A program made the translations under genes and the position numbers. This document shows positions 35,648 through 46,269 of a stretch of 64,000 bases of DNA, piece after piece. Each line of letters starts with the position of its first letter. The first letter of the stretch is position 1. The stretch lies in NCBI GenBank assembly GCA_030295235.1, contig AP026143.1, forward strand, positions 744,001 through 808,000. The letters run 5' to 3'. The stretch comes from Fistulifera solaris (Eukaryota > Bacillariophyta > Bacillariophyceae > Naviculales > Stauroneidaceae). The notes under the pieces were generated by a model, which saw nothing but the letters and a program-made list of their open reading frames with translations, did not search any database and was not told the origin of the DNA.

Positions 35648-36283
35648 TTATTTGTCCCCAGTTGTCAAAAATGAATCTTCCAGATCCAAGCAAAATGAGT
35701 CTTCATCGACAGTGACAAACGATTCTTTCATTTTTCCAATTTCACTCGCGAAACTGGCATCCATAGTCAAGGCAGACAGAGTGGTCGCCATCGAGTCCCG
35801 GAATCCACTATCCACGGAAGCTCGCTTGAAGGGTTTCGACGGCGGAGCTTTCGCACAGGCAACGGTGTCATCAGAAAAGCGGTCAAAACTGAAACTTTCT
35901 GAAAGAGTGTTGATCGAATTGTCTCCAGTATTCTTGTCCTTAGCAAATGCTTCGATGCTAGCACTATCGAGTGATGTTCTTCGATTAGGAATCAAAGGCG
36001 GATCCGAGCTGCATATTGTTTCATTAATGGATGTTGTCAAACTTGGCGTCTGAAAGCGCCCCACCGTTACTTCCATTAAGAACTCGCTGCTATGGGGTTC
36101 GTCTATAGTAGCCAGTTGTTGTGTTTTAAACGATCTTGATTTTGCTTTTTGAGTAAATCTGGAGGCTATTCGGTTGCCGACGGCTTTTGCAATATTGCGC
36201 GGGCCCGCTATACCTGTTCGTAACATTCGCTTCGCGTTAGAACCGTGCTCGTCGGAAGAATCATCATGAGATTTCGTTGTCAT
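35648..36283 (-). CDS. Ser-rich protein of unknown function, KPFKRAS family copy 1
   Basis: I do not recognise the family. ATG 36283 starts MTTKSHDDSSDEHG and gives 211 residues without intron; the frame is open for another 69 codons upstream but that part is low-complexity. The protein is basic in its first third (RMLRTGIAGPRNIAKAVGNR) and rich in Ser, Asp and Thr afterwards. Its C-terminal third carries FDRFSDDTVACAKAPPSKPF followed by KRASVDSGFRDSMATT, closely matched in the gene at 37759-37156. An acidic EDSFCLDLEDSF end follows. The Arg-x-x-Ser type sites (KRAS) look like kinase targets. No signal peptide or membrane span is seen, so a soluble, probably disordered regulatory protein is likely. 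Confidence 0.75.
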   Translation of the reverse strand: MTTKSHDDSSDEHGSNAKRMLRTGIAGPRNIAKAVGNRIASRFTQKAKSRSFKTQQLATIDEPHSSEFLMEVTVGRFQTPSLTTSINETICSSDPPLIPNRRTSLDSASIEAFAKDKNTGDNSINTLSESFSFDRFSDDTVACAKAPPSKPFKRASVDSGFRDSMATTLSALTMDASFASEIGKMKESFVTVDEDSFCLDLEDSFLTTGDK

Positions 36284-37155
36284 GGTGTTGATCAATGGAT
36301 ACGAAAGCAAGTTATGATTACACAACGTTTGTTGAAAAATGAAGAATAAATGAATGATAAGAAAAGACCACCTTCCACTTGAGTGTCGGAAGCTTGCATT
36401 ATTATTTGCAGACAATTGCAGCGGCTGTTGGCTGTTGGCTGTTTGCTGATTGCTGCTGTCGATGACACCCATGCAAAAAAAGTATCGCATTAAAGTACTG
36501 TAGCTGTACTGGTAGGGCCGGAATCTTTAGAGGGGCAATAAGAACATGGGGGCAATTGGTGATCGGCTTGGCCTACGGCCTACAGTACCAGGTACTGTAC
36601 GGCCTACGGCGCCCTTTTGTCCTCCACATTATTGCCTCTATTGTCTATTAGAGTTAGTGAGATGGATAACTGATAGACTCATGACTGAAAGCCAGTCTTG
36701 ACGAAAAATACACAGAACTACTTTTAGGACTTTTAGGACTACTAGTAGAATGCTAATATTTACATCCGAGGCATTACCGATGATAACCAGTGAGGAATGC
36801 ATTGCATTTACATCCGAGGCATTATCGATGATAACCAATGAGGAATGCATTGCAAAGTCCACAGCTAGGATATACATGCAACTTGACGGACTCATTTTAA
36901 TCTACGTAGAAAGAAAGTTAGGATTATGTAGGACGAACGACCGGATGGATCATCTGATGAAACTCATGACTAAACCAGTCGTGACTAAACTACGAAAATC
37001 TTTCGAAGAAAAGTCCTGGGCGAATTTGAGGTAAAAAGCAATTATAAATTTTATGAATTCTCAACTTTTCGCCAAGATACAATTAGGTTTATACCGTTGG
37101 CGTCTGTTTGGCATTATGAACACAAGCAAAACACTCGCAGACTAAATCTTTCGCC
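36284..37155. other. Intergenic with palindromes and a small tandem duplication
   Basis: At 36571-36610 GCCTACGGCC-type words flank the near-perfect palindrome TACAGTACC-A-GGTACTGTA. A 48-bp tandem duplication is listed separately. Imperfect palindromes of the dispersed CATGACTG type lie at 36680-36700 and 36965-36983. I see no gene. Confidence 0.6.
36761..36856. repeat. 48-bp tandem duplication, two copies
   Basis: TACATCCGAGGCATTA starts copies at 36761 and 36809; the two copies differ at two positions only. Confidence 0.9.
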
Positions 37156-37759
37156 CTAACAGTCGAATGAAAATTCAGTCTCATCCTCTTCGGATTGGTA
37201 CGATCCGTCGAAACTCGATCCCGTCGTAATGCCAGATATTGTACTAGTCATCGAGTCTCGAAAACCATGAGCCATTGATGCTCGCTTGAATGGTTTAGAT
37301 GGTGGAGCTTTGTTGCAAGGAATTGTCTCTTCGACGAATCGGTCAAATACAGCTGGTGACTGCTGCTCGTGCTTCAAATCACTTTCTGTCTTTTTCTCCT
37401 TTATCCTTGTTTGACGTACTTTCTTCGGTGAAGGAAAGATCCATGGAAACTTGTCGCCTGGGCAACGACGGCGGTTTAGCGCTACAGGCCGTTTCCTTGA
37501 TAAACAATTCCAGACTAGGAGTCTTCACGAGTTCCACAAGGGAATCATGGGAATTTTCTCTTGCGATCGGCTCTTTGATGATTGCCAACAGCCGCTTATT
37601 CAATGACAAATTGGGAGGTCCTGTAAGCGACTTTGTGGAGGATGTCACTTTGCCAATCACTTTGGCCAACCTCGATGAACCTGATGCTGTAGCGGCACCA
37701 ACAACATGCCGAAATCTTGTTGTTTTAATTGGCGACAGTTTGTGCACTTCTGGTTTCAT
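37156..37759 (-). CDS. Ser-rich protein of unknown function, KPFKRAS family copy 2
   Basis: This is the neighbour and paralogue of the 36283-35648 gene; about 870 bp separate them and both are on the minus strand. ATG 37759 begins MKPEVHKLSPIKTTRFRHVV, followed by a basic segment and LVELVKTPSLELFIKET. The shared block is AVFDRFVEETIPCNKAPPSK then PFKRASMAHGFRDSMTST, and the tail is acidic (SEEDETEFSF). One base too many in the T5 run 37391-37395 (plus strand) separates the two halves; without it the product is 200 residues. Conservation of the last block in both copies, and not of the linker, shows which part is under selection. Confidence 0.7.
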
Positions 37760-38523
37760 GATGTTTGTTTTTCCTAAAAGGTATTGTGTTGTTGCAGGTT
37801 GGTTGCTTGTTTGCCCGAACGAGTTGCTGGTCTTCTATCGTGCATGCAAGCATTGTCGATGGCTTCGATGATCGATGATGATCTGGTCCTCTAGCCAGAG
37901 ATTCGAGATTCATGCTGAAATCTCCGGGAAAGAACACGGAGCAGCATCCTTTTCGGGTTTTCGGACAAAGTGACAATAATGGTGACCCTACCCTGTACCT
38001 GGTACTTTTTATAGGCACGAGGCACGAGACAAGAGACAAGAAAGCACAACACACAAGAAGGCACAAGGCACAAGCAAAAAGCAAACAAGCAAACAGCAAA
38101 CAAGTAAGTACAGTAAGTTAGGTAGAAACAAGCACGCACTTAGGTCATAAGTCATAAGTCATAAGTCAAGTCATATGCTATCAGACACGAAACACGAAAC
38201 ACGTGCCACTTGCCACGTGCCACGTTTGCTTTACTGTACAATAATGAAACAGTACTGTAGTCTAGAAAAAAAAAACGATTTTCCTTTTTCCGCTTCCAGC
38301 TTCCACTTTTTAGTTGACCCTACCCTCTAGCCTCTAGACCCTCTACCCTCTAACCTCTAGCCTTTCTAGACTCTAGAGACTCAAGACTCTAGACTAAAGA
38401 ACTCTAACACCTAGAAATAATACCGTTACGCCGCTACGCCTAAAGCTTGACGGTTGACCGCTCATTGGACCGCTGACCCAGAGACCCAGTACTAGTATTT
38501 TGTGTCTCATCGTCCTTAGTCAG
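37760..38523. other. Intergenic, low-complexity
   Basis: The segment contains AAGCAAACAAGC-type runs near 38080, a (GTCATAA)n-like stretch at 38145-38175, CACGAAACACGAAACACGTG and repeated GCCACGTGCCACG near 38195-38225, and a degenerate CTCTAG/CCTCTA-rich tract at 38320-38405. I see nothing coding. Confidence 0.7.
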
Positions 38524-38735
38524 TATTTATTCGCTATATTGACAAGTCTTATGAAGAGACTCAAGCTGTCGAAGTGGACGAAGACGCGGATGTCAGCGCG
38601 CTTCTTGAATCCATGAAGTTGGCCGGAACAGCCAAATCGCCTCCCGCCCACAATCGACACGCATCTTTGCAGGACCAGTCCATGCATACGACGGACACGT
38701 ATGGGCGGATTCGCGTGCAAAGGCACAACTGGTGA
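38524..38735 (+). CDS. Possible terminal exon of an unidentified small gene
   Basis: A plus-strand frame of about 70 codons from 38524 to TGA 38733-38735 has protein-like composition (VDEDADVSALLESMKLAG, then HNRHASLQDQSMHTTDTYGR) and no in-frame ATG at its beginning, but is preceded by a plausible acceptor (TTAGTCAG). I cannot locate a first exon in the low-complexity DNA upstream, and I recognise no family. It may be a gene remnant or chance. Confidence 0.25.
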
Positions 38736-39031
38736 AAGATCTCATCACCGGTTACGTCGCTCCCCTTTCCTTTGTCACTTGTCATCGAGCACTCTGTGGA
38801 CACAGGACACGCTTCAAGACCAAGACCCGCGTTACGATCTCCGTTAGTCTAGACCTAATAAAAAGTAAAGATCAAGAAAACAATAGCTTCCGCGGCTACC
38901 GTCATTTTAAGATTATCATTTGCGTCTTTCGTCTCTGGAGTAGTTATTGACACCGAGTCGGAATGAGAAAAGAAAAAGTTGGTCATTGATCTGTTTCGTA
39001 GCCCTCTCCCTGTTTCGGACCCAAAACTAAA

Positions 39032-41612
39032 CTAAATTCCATCATCATCATCATCAACATCTCCATTGTTCCCGGCAGCAACAACATCTTGCTGATAGTA
39101 CATCTCAAGAATCTGGTCGCTAGTCGTGGCATCCTCGGGACGCTTGTCTTCGCGAATTCGTTCAAAACGCGGGAACCGCAAGCCAATGCCGCGACCAGCT
39201 TCTCCTGTTTTTCCAACTGCTCCACGGTGAGCGGAGGATTTGGACAAGTCCGCTGCTTTCACTTCCCACACTTGTACGGCATCGAACCAAACATCGCACT
39301 CCAATTGATCTGTCACATTGTACTGTGACGTCTTGGCAGGAATGATATGCTGATTCAAAGTATCTGCCAAATTCTTCAAGTCCTCTTCCGAAAATCCCGT
39401 TCCAATCTTGCAAACGCTTTGAAATTCTTCCGTATCGGCGTCGTAGCAAGCTAACAAGTACGCCCCGTAGACACCCGTGCGTTTGCCGCGGCCATGATAA
39501 GCTCCCAGAGGCACCAAGTCTACACTATCCCCCAAGCCTTCCAAATAGTCCTTTTTGAGCTTCAACCAATTCAACGAACGCCTAGATGGTTCATAAACGT
39601 CATCCATAGTTTTCACCATGAGTCCTTCGCAGCACCCTTTCACCGCTTGGTCCAAGAATTCCTCAAGAATTGTCGTATCTCCATCTTCTTTGTGATCCAA
39701 ATATGTAGCGTACTGAAACTTTTCCGGAATGGGAAAGAAATGTTCTTGCAACAACTGACGGCGCGTTTCCAACGACTCAGACAACAAAGATCGTCCGTTC
39801 AAGTACATGAGATCAAAGGCATGAACAATGATTTGTACCTTGGCTGATTCGGCCGAGGATTCTGTCTTTTGCGGGTCGACAAAATCTGAAAGGGCACCAA
39901 CTTCCCGTCTTTAAAGGCGACGACTTCGGCATCCATAACGTACGATGTGACATTGCTCTGTTGCGCGGCCTTGACAAACACCGGTACTTCGGGGTACTTC
40001 TCCGATGTGTCCTGTCGAACAGCGAGCAGTAAAGAAAAGTGAATAAAGACTGCCCAACTAAATCATATCCAATGGATCACACAATCTCCACACGTACCAA
40101 TAGATTACGACTAAAAACCTTGGTCGTGCCGTCTTCCAACAAGTGAATTTGCGCTCTTTCCCCATCGTACTTGTATTCGCAAGTGAATTTTTGTCCATTC
40201 AAACGCTGCAAAACTTCTTGAATCGATTTGGTGGGTTTCGCCAACATGGGTGCGACAGGAATACCCGGCGTCAAAGTACAAGCTTGATACATGGCGGTGA
40301 GAGGAACCCGCAACGCCGCATCCAACAAGGCATCGTAGGAAGGAACTTCCGAATACGCGCGTTTAATGATTTGCACCGCGCCGTCCAGTCGTTTCTCAAT
40401 TGTCTGTTGTTTGTCAAGGTACTGTGCGACTTCGGCGGGGTATTTCGATTTTGTCTTGTTTTCGGCGTTTTCGGCATCCCGATGATACGCGGTCAATGCT
40501 AAAGCATGCGCCAACGAAATCAAGACCGTCGATTGCGCCAAACCAATGCGCAATTTCCCTTGCAATCCCCGCACAATGTACTTCATTTCCAAGGGATCTT
40601 GACACTTGACGAGCAACATCTTAATCTTATCCACTTTCCATTTCTGTGACTGATTGCCCTTGGTTTGCGCAATCTCTCGGAACGTCTGTAAGACCAAGTT
40701 GGCCGTCAATGGCGCTTTGGGTGTCTTGGCGGCAAAGAATCCTCCCAGAGTCGTTTGTTTGGATTTGCACTGCTGTGCCACAGTCCCCAGATCACCCGCT
40801 TGTTCGTACAATTGCTTGACACGGTTGCTTCCTACCGCTTCCGCCACCGCCTTGATCAAGAGCGAATCCCCAATCCCCAATTCGACATTATCACAAGCCG
40901 GTGCGACGGAATTAGACGTCAGATAGAGTGCGGTATACAAGTCAAGCGGTGCTAACAAGAGAATGGAGCGAAAGAGTTTGGTGAGCAATTGTTGAATTTG
41001 CAACCGAGCGGTAATGGCTTCAATCTCGGCCAGTGTTTGGCAGAGCACCGCGTACGGGAGTGTTTGTGACCACGTCGCCGTCTCGATCAACTGTTTGTCG
41101 GAAGGAAACTGTCCTTTGGGGGCGGCGCGAAACAAATCGGTGGGCGGTAGAGGTACGACGCTGGTCGCGGGCTTGGAAATTACCGTAGTCTCGTTCGATT
41201 GCGTGCTAAGAGACGTAGTTACTGCCGCTGTAGCTGCTTTCTTCGTTACAGCTTCTGTCTCTTTCGTTTGCGGTTCATCTGCTGGCATGTCGTTGCTATA
41301 TTTATTGTTATTCTCAACTTTCTTGAGCTCTTTCTCATCACTCTCGTTCGACAATCGCTGTTTGCTTTGTTTGCTGTTACATTGTTTCATCAAAGGCGAT
41401 TCTGTTTTGCTCGCTTGAACAGCTTTAGCGTCGTCTTCGTCATCATCATCGTCAAGAATGGCGCGGCGTTTGCGATTGCCCTTGCTTTCTTTGTCCGTTG
41501 CCTTGGGATCGTCTACGAGGCTAACATTCTTGTTGTTTTCCGTATTCTCTTTGACAACTTTGAGTCCGAAGAATGCATCCAAATTGGATTGACGTTTCTG
41601 TTTGCTGCTCAT
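39032..41612 (-). CDS. LIG1: ATP-dependent DNA ligase I
   Basis: This enzyme seals nicks in nuclear replication and repair through a lysyl-AMP step. ATG 41612 starts MSSKQKRQSNLDAFFGL, whose QSNLDAFF is a PCNA-binding box. An acidic/basic disordered region, the DNA-binding domain (residues about 180-430) and the catalytic core follow: motif I CEYKYDGERAQIH with the adenylated Lys, SYVMDAEVVAF, EGLMVKTM, SLNWLKLKKDYLEG, and RGIGLRFPRFERIREDKRPE in the OB-fold. An 86-bp intron lies at 40097-40012. One base is missing at the T4 run 39867-39870 (plus strand); with it the product is 831 residues, normal for LIG1. The tail ends in a short acidic run. Its start lies 520 bp from a divergent glycosyltransferase gene. 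Confidence 0.93.
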
Positions 41613-42132
41613 CTCAAGAAAAGAATAGAAAAAGCAGGGTTTATTACAATCAACGAGAGCAATGCGATCCGCTTCTCTCACAATTGTGTTGCTCGCGTCG
41701 TTTGTCGTCGTTTGTCGTCGTTTGGTTTCACGCGCGGATGGAGGGAAAAAGAAAGTGTTGGCTGGCGCCTTTCAACGTATAACTTCGTACTGAATAGAGG
41801 GATGGACGGCTCGCTTTCGCGCTTCCCTATCACACTATGGCTGTGAGTGTAGATTACTTTTTTCCCGACTGGAATTCAGTCACGTGTCGACCCGGGCTTT
41901 TTATTTTGTCGACGAGTTCGAGCTCATTGCGAGCGACAAATGTCATTCTTCTCGAAAGCTGTTTCATATCCTTATTAAACTCAATGAGAGAGTTATTTAT
42001 ACGGGTAGCAAGGAAACGGATTGATGGAAGAATTGCGAATGGGCAGGCGTGAAAAGTTTTTATGTCGCCTCAAAGATACGTGGTATTTTCGCCTCTCGAG
42101 TCTCGACAGCGTCCCCTTCTCCCTATTACACG
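41613..42132. other. Divergent promoter region of LIG1 and the fucosyltransferase-like gene
   Basis: It must hold both promoters. The imperfect palindrome CCGACTGGAATTCAGTCACG is at 41865-41884, preceded by GTGTAGATTACTTTTTTCCC, a context shared with the copy near 55053. GTCGTTTGTCGTCGTTTGTC direct repeats lie near 41699. No gene is seen. Confidence 0.6.
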
Positions 42133-43416
42133 ATGCGTCGATCACGTCAACTACCGTTTCCTCTTCAGTTCCTTGCAATTTCTCTCCTACTTTTGTATCT
42201 ACTGTCAATTACGGTTCTGTGGACGATACACGATGATTCCGCAACCGTCAAACAAAACGATCTCTTTTTCTCCTCCTCGTTTCGAGTTTCACTAGCAGCA
42301 CAGCCGGCATTTTTATTCTTATCCAGAGTCCCTCACTGCACCAATAACAACCTAACAGAACCATTCTGTGTTAATTGGAATCAAAATATGGATGAATGGT
42401 GGTCGCATCATCCGACTTGGGAACTCGCAATGCAAAATACAACGCATCAATGTTTTCAACCTATATCGAATTCACAACAAGCGCAACTTTATCAACAACT
42501 GTATGAGTTGCAGCAGCAGAAACACAATCATACGACAACTTGTCGCACTAAAATCATTTCCAACTCAGGTTGGGGCGTCGATGTGTCTTACATAGTCGAT
42601 GGCTTGCTCTATGCGTTACAGCACAAAACACCCGTCTATCTGAAATGGCAGGGTCCTTGGCAATATGCACCGCCCTCGTGCTCCTCCCAAGATGCGCGTT
42701 GTTTGTTTCTACCCTTTTCCGCTCCGCCGTGTCGAGAGCAATCACCCGAAGAACAACGAGCAAAATACTGGCAAACTCCGTGGTCCGCGTATTCAAGTCC
42801 ACAAACACGTTGGGTGTTGCAATATGCCACACGCGGCCAAACGTGGTTGCGGCAACAGGCCATCCAATGGGTGGACAATGTTTCATTGCCGGACTCGTGT
42901 GATGTTGCGATTCATGTCCGGCGGGCCGATGTCATTCTGCATGGAGAGTTCAGCCGACAATATCACAAATTACGAGAGTACGTGCAAGCCTATCTGGACG
43001 CCATGGGCAGCGATCGAACGACGCCTCGACATGTTTTGCTACTAACAGACGACGCCAATGCCATTGGAGAAGCGTTGCAGTATACTCAACGGACGAATTT
43101 GCCGTGGCAGTGGTATTATTTCGATCGACCGCGGTTTCGTGGACCCGAGGGTGGTTGGGAAAATGCCATTCCATCGCAGGATCCGGCCATGGAAGTGGCC
43201 ATTCTTTACGCATCGGTGCAATTACTACAACGCTGTGCGGTTTTGGTTCATTCGAAAAGTAATTTGGCCGAATACTACTTTGCGTTTATGCAACTAGCGG
43301 CGGGCGATCGTGTTCGACGTATTGATTTGGATGCGAATCGTCCACACAATGAAATACACAATCCACACAATGCCGAAACGGTACGATACTCGCGTGCGTT
43401 TGATGTGTTAGCATAG
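42133..43416 (+). CDS. Type II membrane glycosyltransferase, fucosyltransferase-like
   Basis: Probably a Golgi enzyme that adds sugar, perhaps fucose, to glycoproteins. ATG 42133 gives a short basic cytosolic end, one membrane anchor (FLAISLLLLYLLSITVLW) and a lumenal domain, 427 residues in all. The domain has NSGWGVDVSYIVDGLLYAL, a nucleotide-sugar motif like the one of alpha-1,6/NodZ-type fucosyltransferases (CDVAIHVRRAD), LLLTDDANAIGEAL, and late VLVHSKSNLAEYYF. Several Cys and Asn-x-Thr/Ser sites fit a lumenal location. The GT23-like assignment rests on the HVRRxD motif and spacing; the acceptor is unknown. The in-frame extension upstream to 42049 lacks an ATG. Its stop lies only 47 bp from the end of the convergent SET/JmjC gene, so the transcripts may overlap. 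Confidence 0.68.
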   Translation: MRRSRQLPFPLQFLAISLLLLYLLSITVLWTIHDDSATVKQNDLFFSSSFRVSLAAQPAFLFLSRVPHCTNNNLTEPFCVNWNQNMDEWWSHHPTWELAMQNTTHQCFQPISNSQQAQLYQQLYELQQQKHNHTTTCRTKIISNSGWGVDVSYIVDGLLYALQHKTPVYLKWQGPWQYAPPSCSSQDARCLFLPFSAPPCREQSPEEQRAKYWQTPWSAYSSPQTRWVLQYATRGQTWLRQQAIQWVDNVSLPDSCDVAIHVRRADVILHGEFSRQYHKLREYVQAYLDAMGSDRTTPRHVLLLTDDANAIGEALQYTQRTNLPWQWYYFDRPRFRGPEGGWENAIPSQDPAMEVAILYASVQLLQRCAVLVHSKSNLAEYYFAFMQLAAGDRVRRIDLDANRPHNEIHNPHNAETVRYSRAFDVLA

Positions 43417-43463
43417 TTTTTCGTTGGAAAAAAAGTACGATAACAATTGCAAACCGTGCTGGA

Positions 43464-46269
43464 CTAAAACCAATAATTAACACTGATCGATGGGGTCAAC
43501 GACCGAACGTAATGCCACATACGCGCGGGAATGTACAATCCATCTCCTGGATACAAAACTACCTCGGTATACGATGCTGATTGGGCTAATGGATGCTGTT
43601 GCCAGTCTTCGTCCTCGCAATTCAAAGCGCTCATATTTCCTTGTGCCGCCGCACCACTCGTTGTCTTGGAGATGACGTACAACTTTGCCTGTTCCTCGGC
43701 TGGATACAGTCGCACGTATTTCACCCCCACCACTTGTACCAACCAATTGTCGTAACTGTCATAATGAAGTGGCGTACGTGTACCGGCACTGCCGAGCCAG
43801 ACATTCGTGTGTGTCGGTCCCTGTGTTCCACATAGAAGAGGACTCACATCGACAAATTCTTTCAGAGCGGGAATTTGTTCCAGCAAAGGGTGTTGCGCCA
43901 AATACATAGTAGAAGCGCTGTGTTGCTGGGCCTCTTGCAAACTCCAGACTTCATTCTCGACTTTCTCGCTGGCAGAACGAATGGCATGTAACAAATTTCG
44001 CAAGGAGACAATTTCTTCCCGCATGCTTTTACCATCTTTAGTTGCAAGCATAGAACCTCGTTCCACGGGAATTTGCCTGTGTCCGTGAACTTGGCCAAAC
44101 ACTCCTTCCAAGTCATTCCAAGCAGTGAGGGCGCTCCAACCATTGGCGAAGTTGCGCAGTACCAAGGGACGCGAGACGAGGACATGATTCGTTGAAAATG
44201 TACGGTAAAAAGGGGGTTCATGGAGTTCGTCGGGTAGAGGATATTGAATTGGATGCGACAAGCCGTGCTGTTCGATCCATTGTTGCAAAGTGGGGCCCGC
44301 GTAATTGGGAAGAAGAAAATTACCAGGCAACATTACGGGTAATTCGGAAATAGAGTAAGCATGATGCTCGACGTACGCCATGAATCCGGTCAAGTGAGGA
44401 TCGGTCCGTGCGGGCAAGCCTAGAACCATGCCTCGATCCAAAAAAGTCTAATGCATCGAGAAAACACCACCGATGCGCTAGCCCCAAGGCTGCGACAACC
44501 ACAGCACACCAGTATGCATTTCGATAAGCTTCGTTAGGCCATGCATTTGTAGACTCCAACGCCGAATACAAGATAGATACTACATCATTTCCCAACAACT
44601 CCATGAGAGCGAAATCCTTCTGCTCGATTCCCTGCACGCATTTTTGAAACAATGTCACATATTCCATTGGTAGCGAACCACCATGTTTGTGATCATGGAC
44701 CCAAGTGGTAACAAAGCTCGATGCTTTGGCAAATAACGGGAGCGGTGTAGCGCCATACACGACGTGATTACGGATAGAGTCGAGGCGTTCGAGACAAGCT
44801 TGTAGCTTTTGTTCCGAGTCTTCATCATCGGAGTCAGCTGCCGTCTGCATATCATTGTCGTTTTCCTCATCACCTCCGTCTTCTCCAAACAAGTTATTCT
44901 CGTCGTCGTCGTTCGCTCGAGCTGGCAATTTTGATTCTTCACCTTCTTGTTCTTTGACACACTTCGAGCACGTACAGACAAACCCGTAATTGACTAGCGC
45001 TTGTTGACGTTCTTCAAGTGATTTGTTTGAATGTTCGATGTACGATATGGTCAACTCTTCGCCTTCTTGAATATCTTTGATAGCCAGTGCAAATATTGTA
45101 AGCGGTCGCTGCCACGACGGATTCCTGTGATAAACAAGGAGTACATTGGGGTCGCACGAATGATTCATTTTGCAGGCCGTCGCGTACATTGCAGTCCCAT
45201 CGAGAGGAGGAAAAATCTGATCCAAGTCATCCCCTTCTTGCGCGGTCAGGGAAGGTGCGTCGTCGTCCGAAGGTGATTCAGTGGCTACGTCCGTCACCAT
45301 GCCGTCTTCTTTAATATATAATTCCGATAGAAATTTGGCAATCTCATCCACAGAATAATCCCAGTCTCCTTCAACCATAGCTGATTTGGCATTTGTCTTT
45401 TGCTCGTCATCGTCATCTTCTTCCTCGCAATCGCTGTCACAATCATCCCCGCCGATGAACCCTGCCTCTGCAAGGCATTGCACAATATTCGAATGATACA
45501 TTTCTCGGAAATCTCGGTCAAAGACCTCCCGACAAAGTGGATGACGCTGCCGGACACCAATGGCATTCTGTTCACAGGCTCCTACGCGTTTCGCAATGTC
45601 TAACGCTGTAATCGGAGGAATCGTATGAGTGTGTTCCGTCACCTGCAAGACTTGATTCAACAAATCAGCAGCGTCTTGACACAGTTTTCGGATCGATTGA
45701 TTCAGAGCGGCTGTTTCGGCGAAAGCACCTGGTTGCTGTTCCAGTTCGAGAGTCGCTACTTCCCACCAAGGATTCATGCAAAAATCGATCCACTTGGATG
45801 CTGTACTTTCCCCTGGTGGTATTTGATGATGTTCTAGGATCCACCACTGTGCAATCAACAATAGAATCTCGTTGCTTTCGACGGCTAGCTGTTTAAATAG
45901 CACCAAAGGATGTTCTTCATCATCAGCTATATTCCCTGTACACAAAAAACGATGATGCATTCTCCAAGCAGCGTCTTCACACTCTTTGTTGCAATAAACG
46001 TAGCCACACTTTTGCCGACAAGATGTAATAATGGTTTTGCAAGCAGCTAACGACTTGGATGGGAAACGATGTTGCATAGCGTCGGCAGCGTTACCCACAA
46101 AGCCATGACACGCGTGACAGACCCACGCTTGTTGTGTATTCAATCCTAAACTCTGCTGAAAGAGCATCGGACGTTCACAAAAGATCAAATCATGACGAGA
46201 CAAATCATATCGAGCTCGTAAATGTCGGCCTTGTTCTTCGTTGCAGCAAATATCATACAGAACTGTCAT
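43464..46269 (-). CDS. SET-MYND methyltransferase fused to JmjC/cupin_8 dioxygenase (probable single gene)
   Basis: The 5' part (46269-44446) encodes a SMYD-like lysine methyltransferase: MYND zinc finger (VCHACHGF ... CGYVYCNKEC ... HHRFLC), SET signatures (CKMNHSCDPNVLL, GEELTISYIEHSNKSLEERQ) and the post-SET FVCTCSKC, with acidic inserts. The 3' part (44445-43464) encodes a Fe(II)/2-oxoglutarate cupin: LVLRNFANGWSAL, iron ligands in TPLHYDSYDNW, and the distal His in IPARMWHYV. The two frames overlap and differ by one base at the T6 run (plus A6 44440-44445); removing one base gives a continuous 934-residue chain, and the downstream part has no ATG or spacer of its own before its first conserved block. 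I therefore favour one bifunctional protein; two overlapping genes remain possible. Substrates are unknown. Confidence 0.72.

Noticed and set aside
35648-36490. Longer form of the KPFKRAS copy 1 protein starting upstream of 36283
   Set aside because: The upstream 69 codons are Gln/Asn and hydrophobic low-complexity sequence not seen in the paralogue.
36750-37034. 94-codon plus-strand frame as a gene
   Set aside because: Its first part is created by the 48-bp tandem duplication and no protein feature is visible.
38145-38405. GTCATAA and CTCTAG tracts as a CRISPR-like or satellite array
   Set aside because: Units are short, degenerate and without constant spacers; this is simple-sequence DNA.
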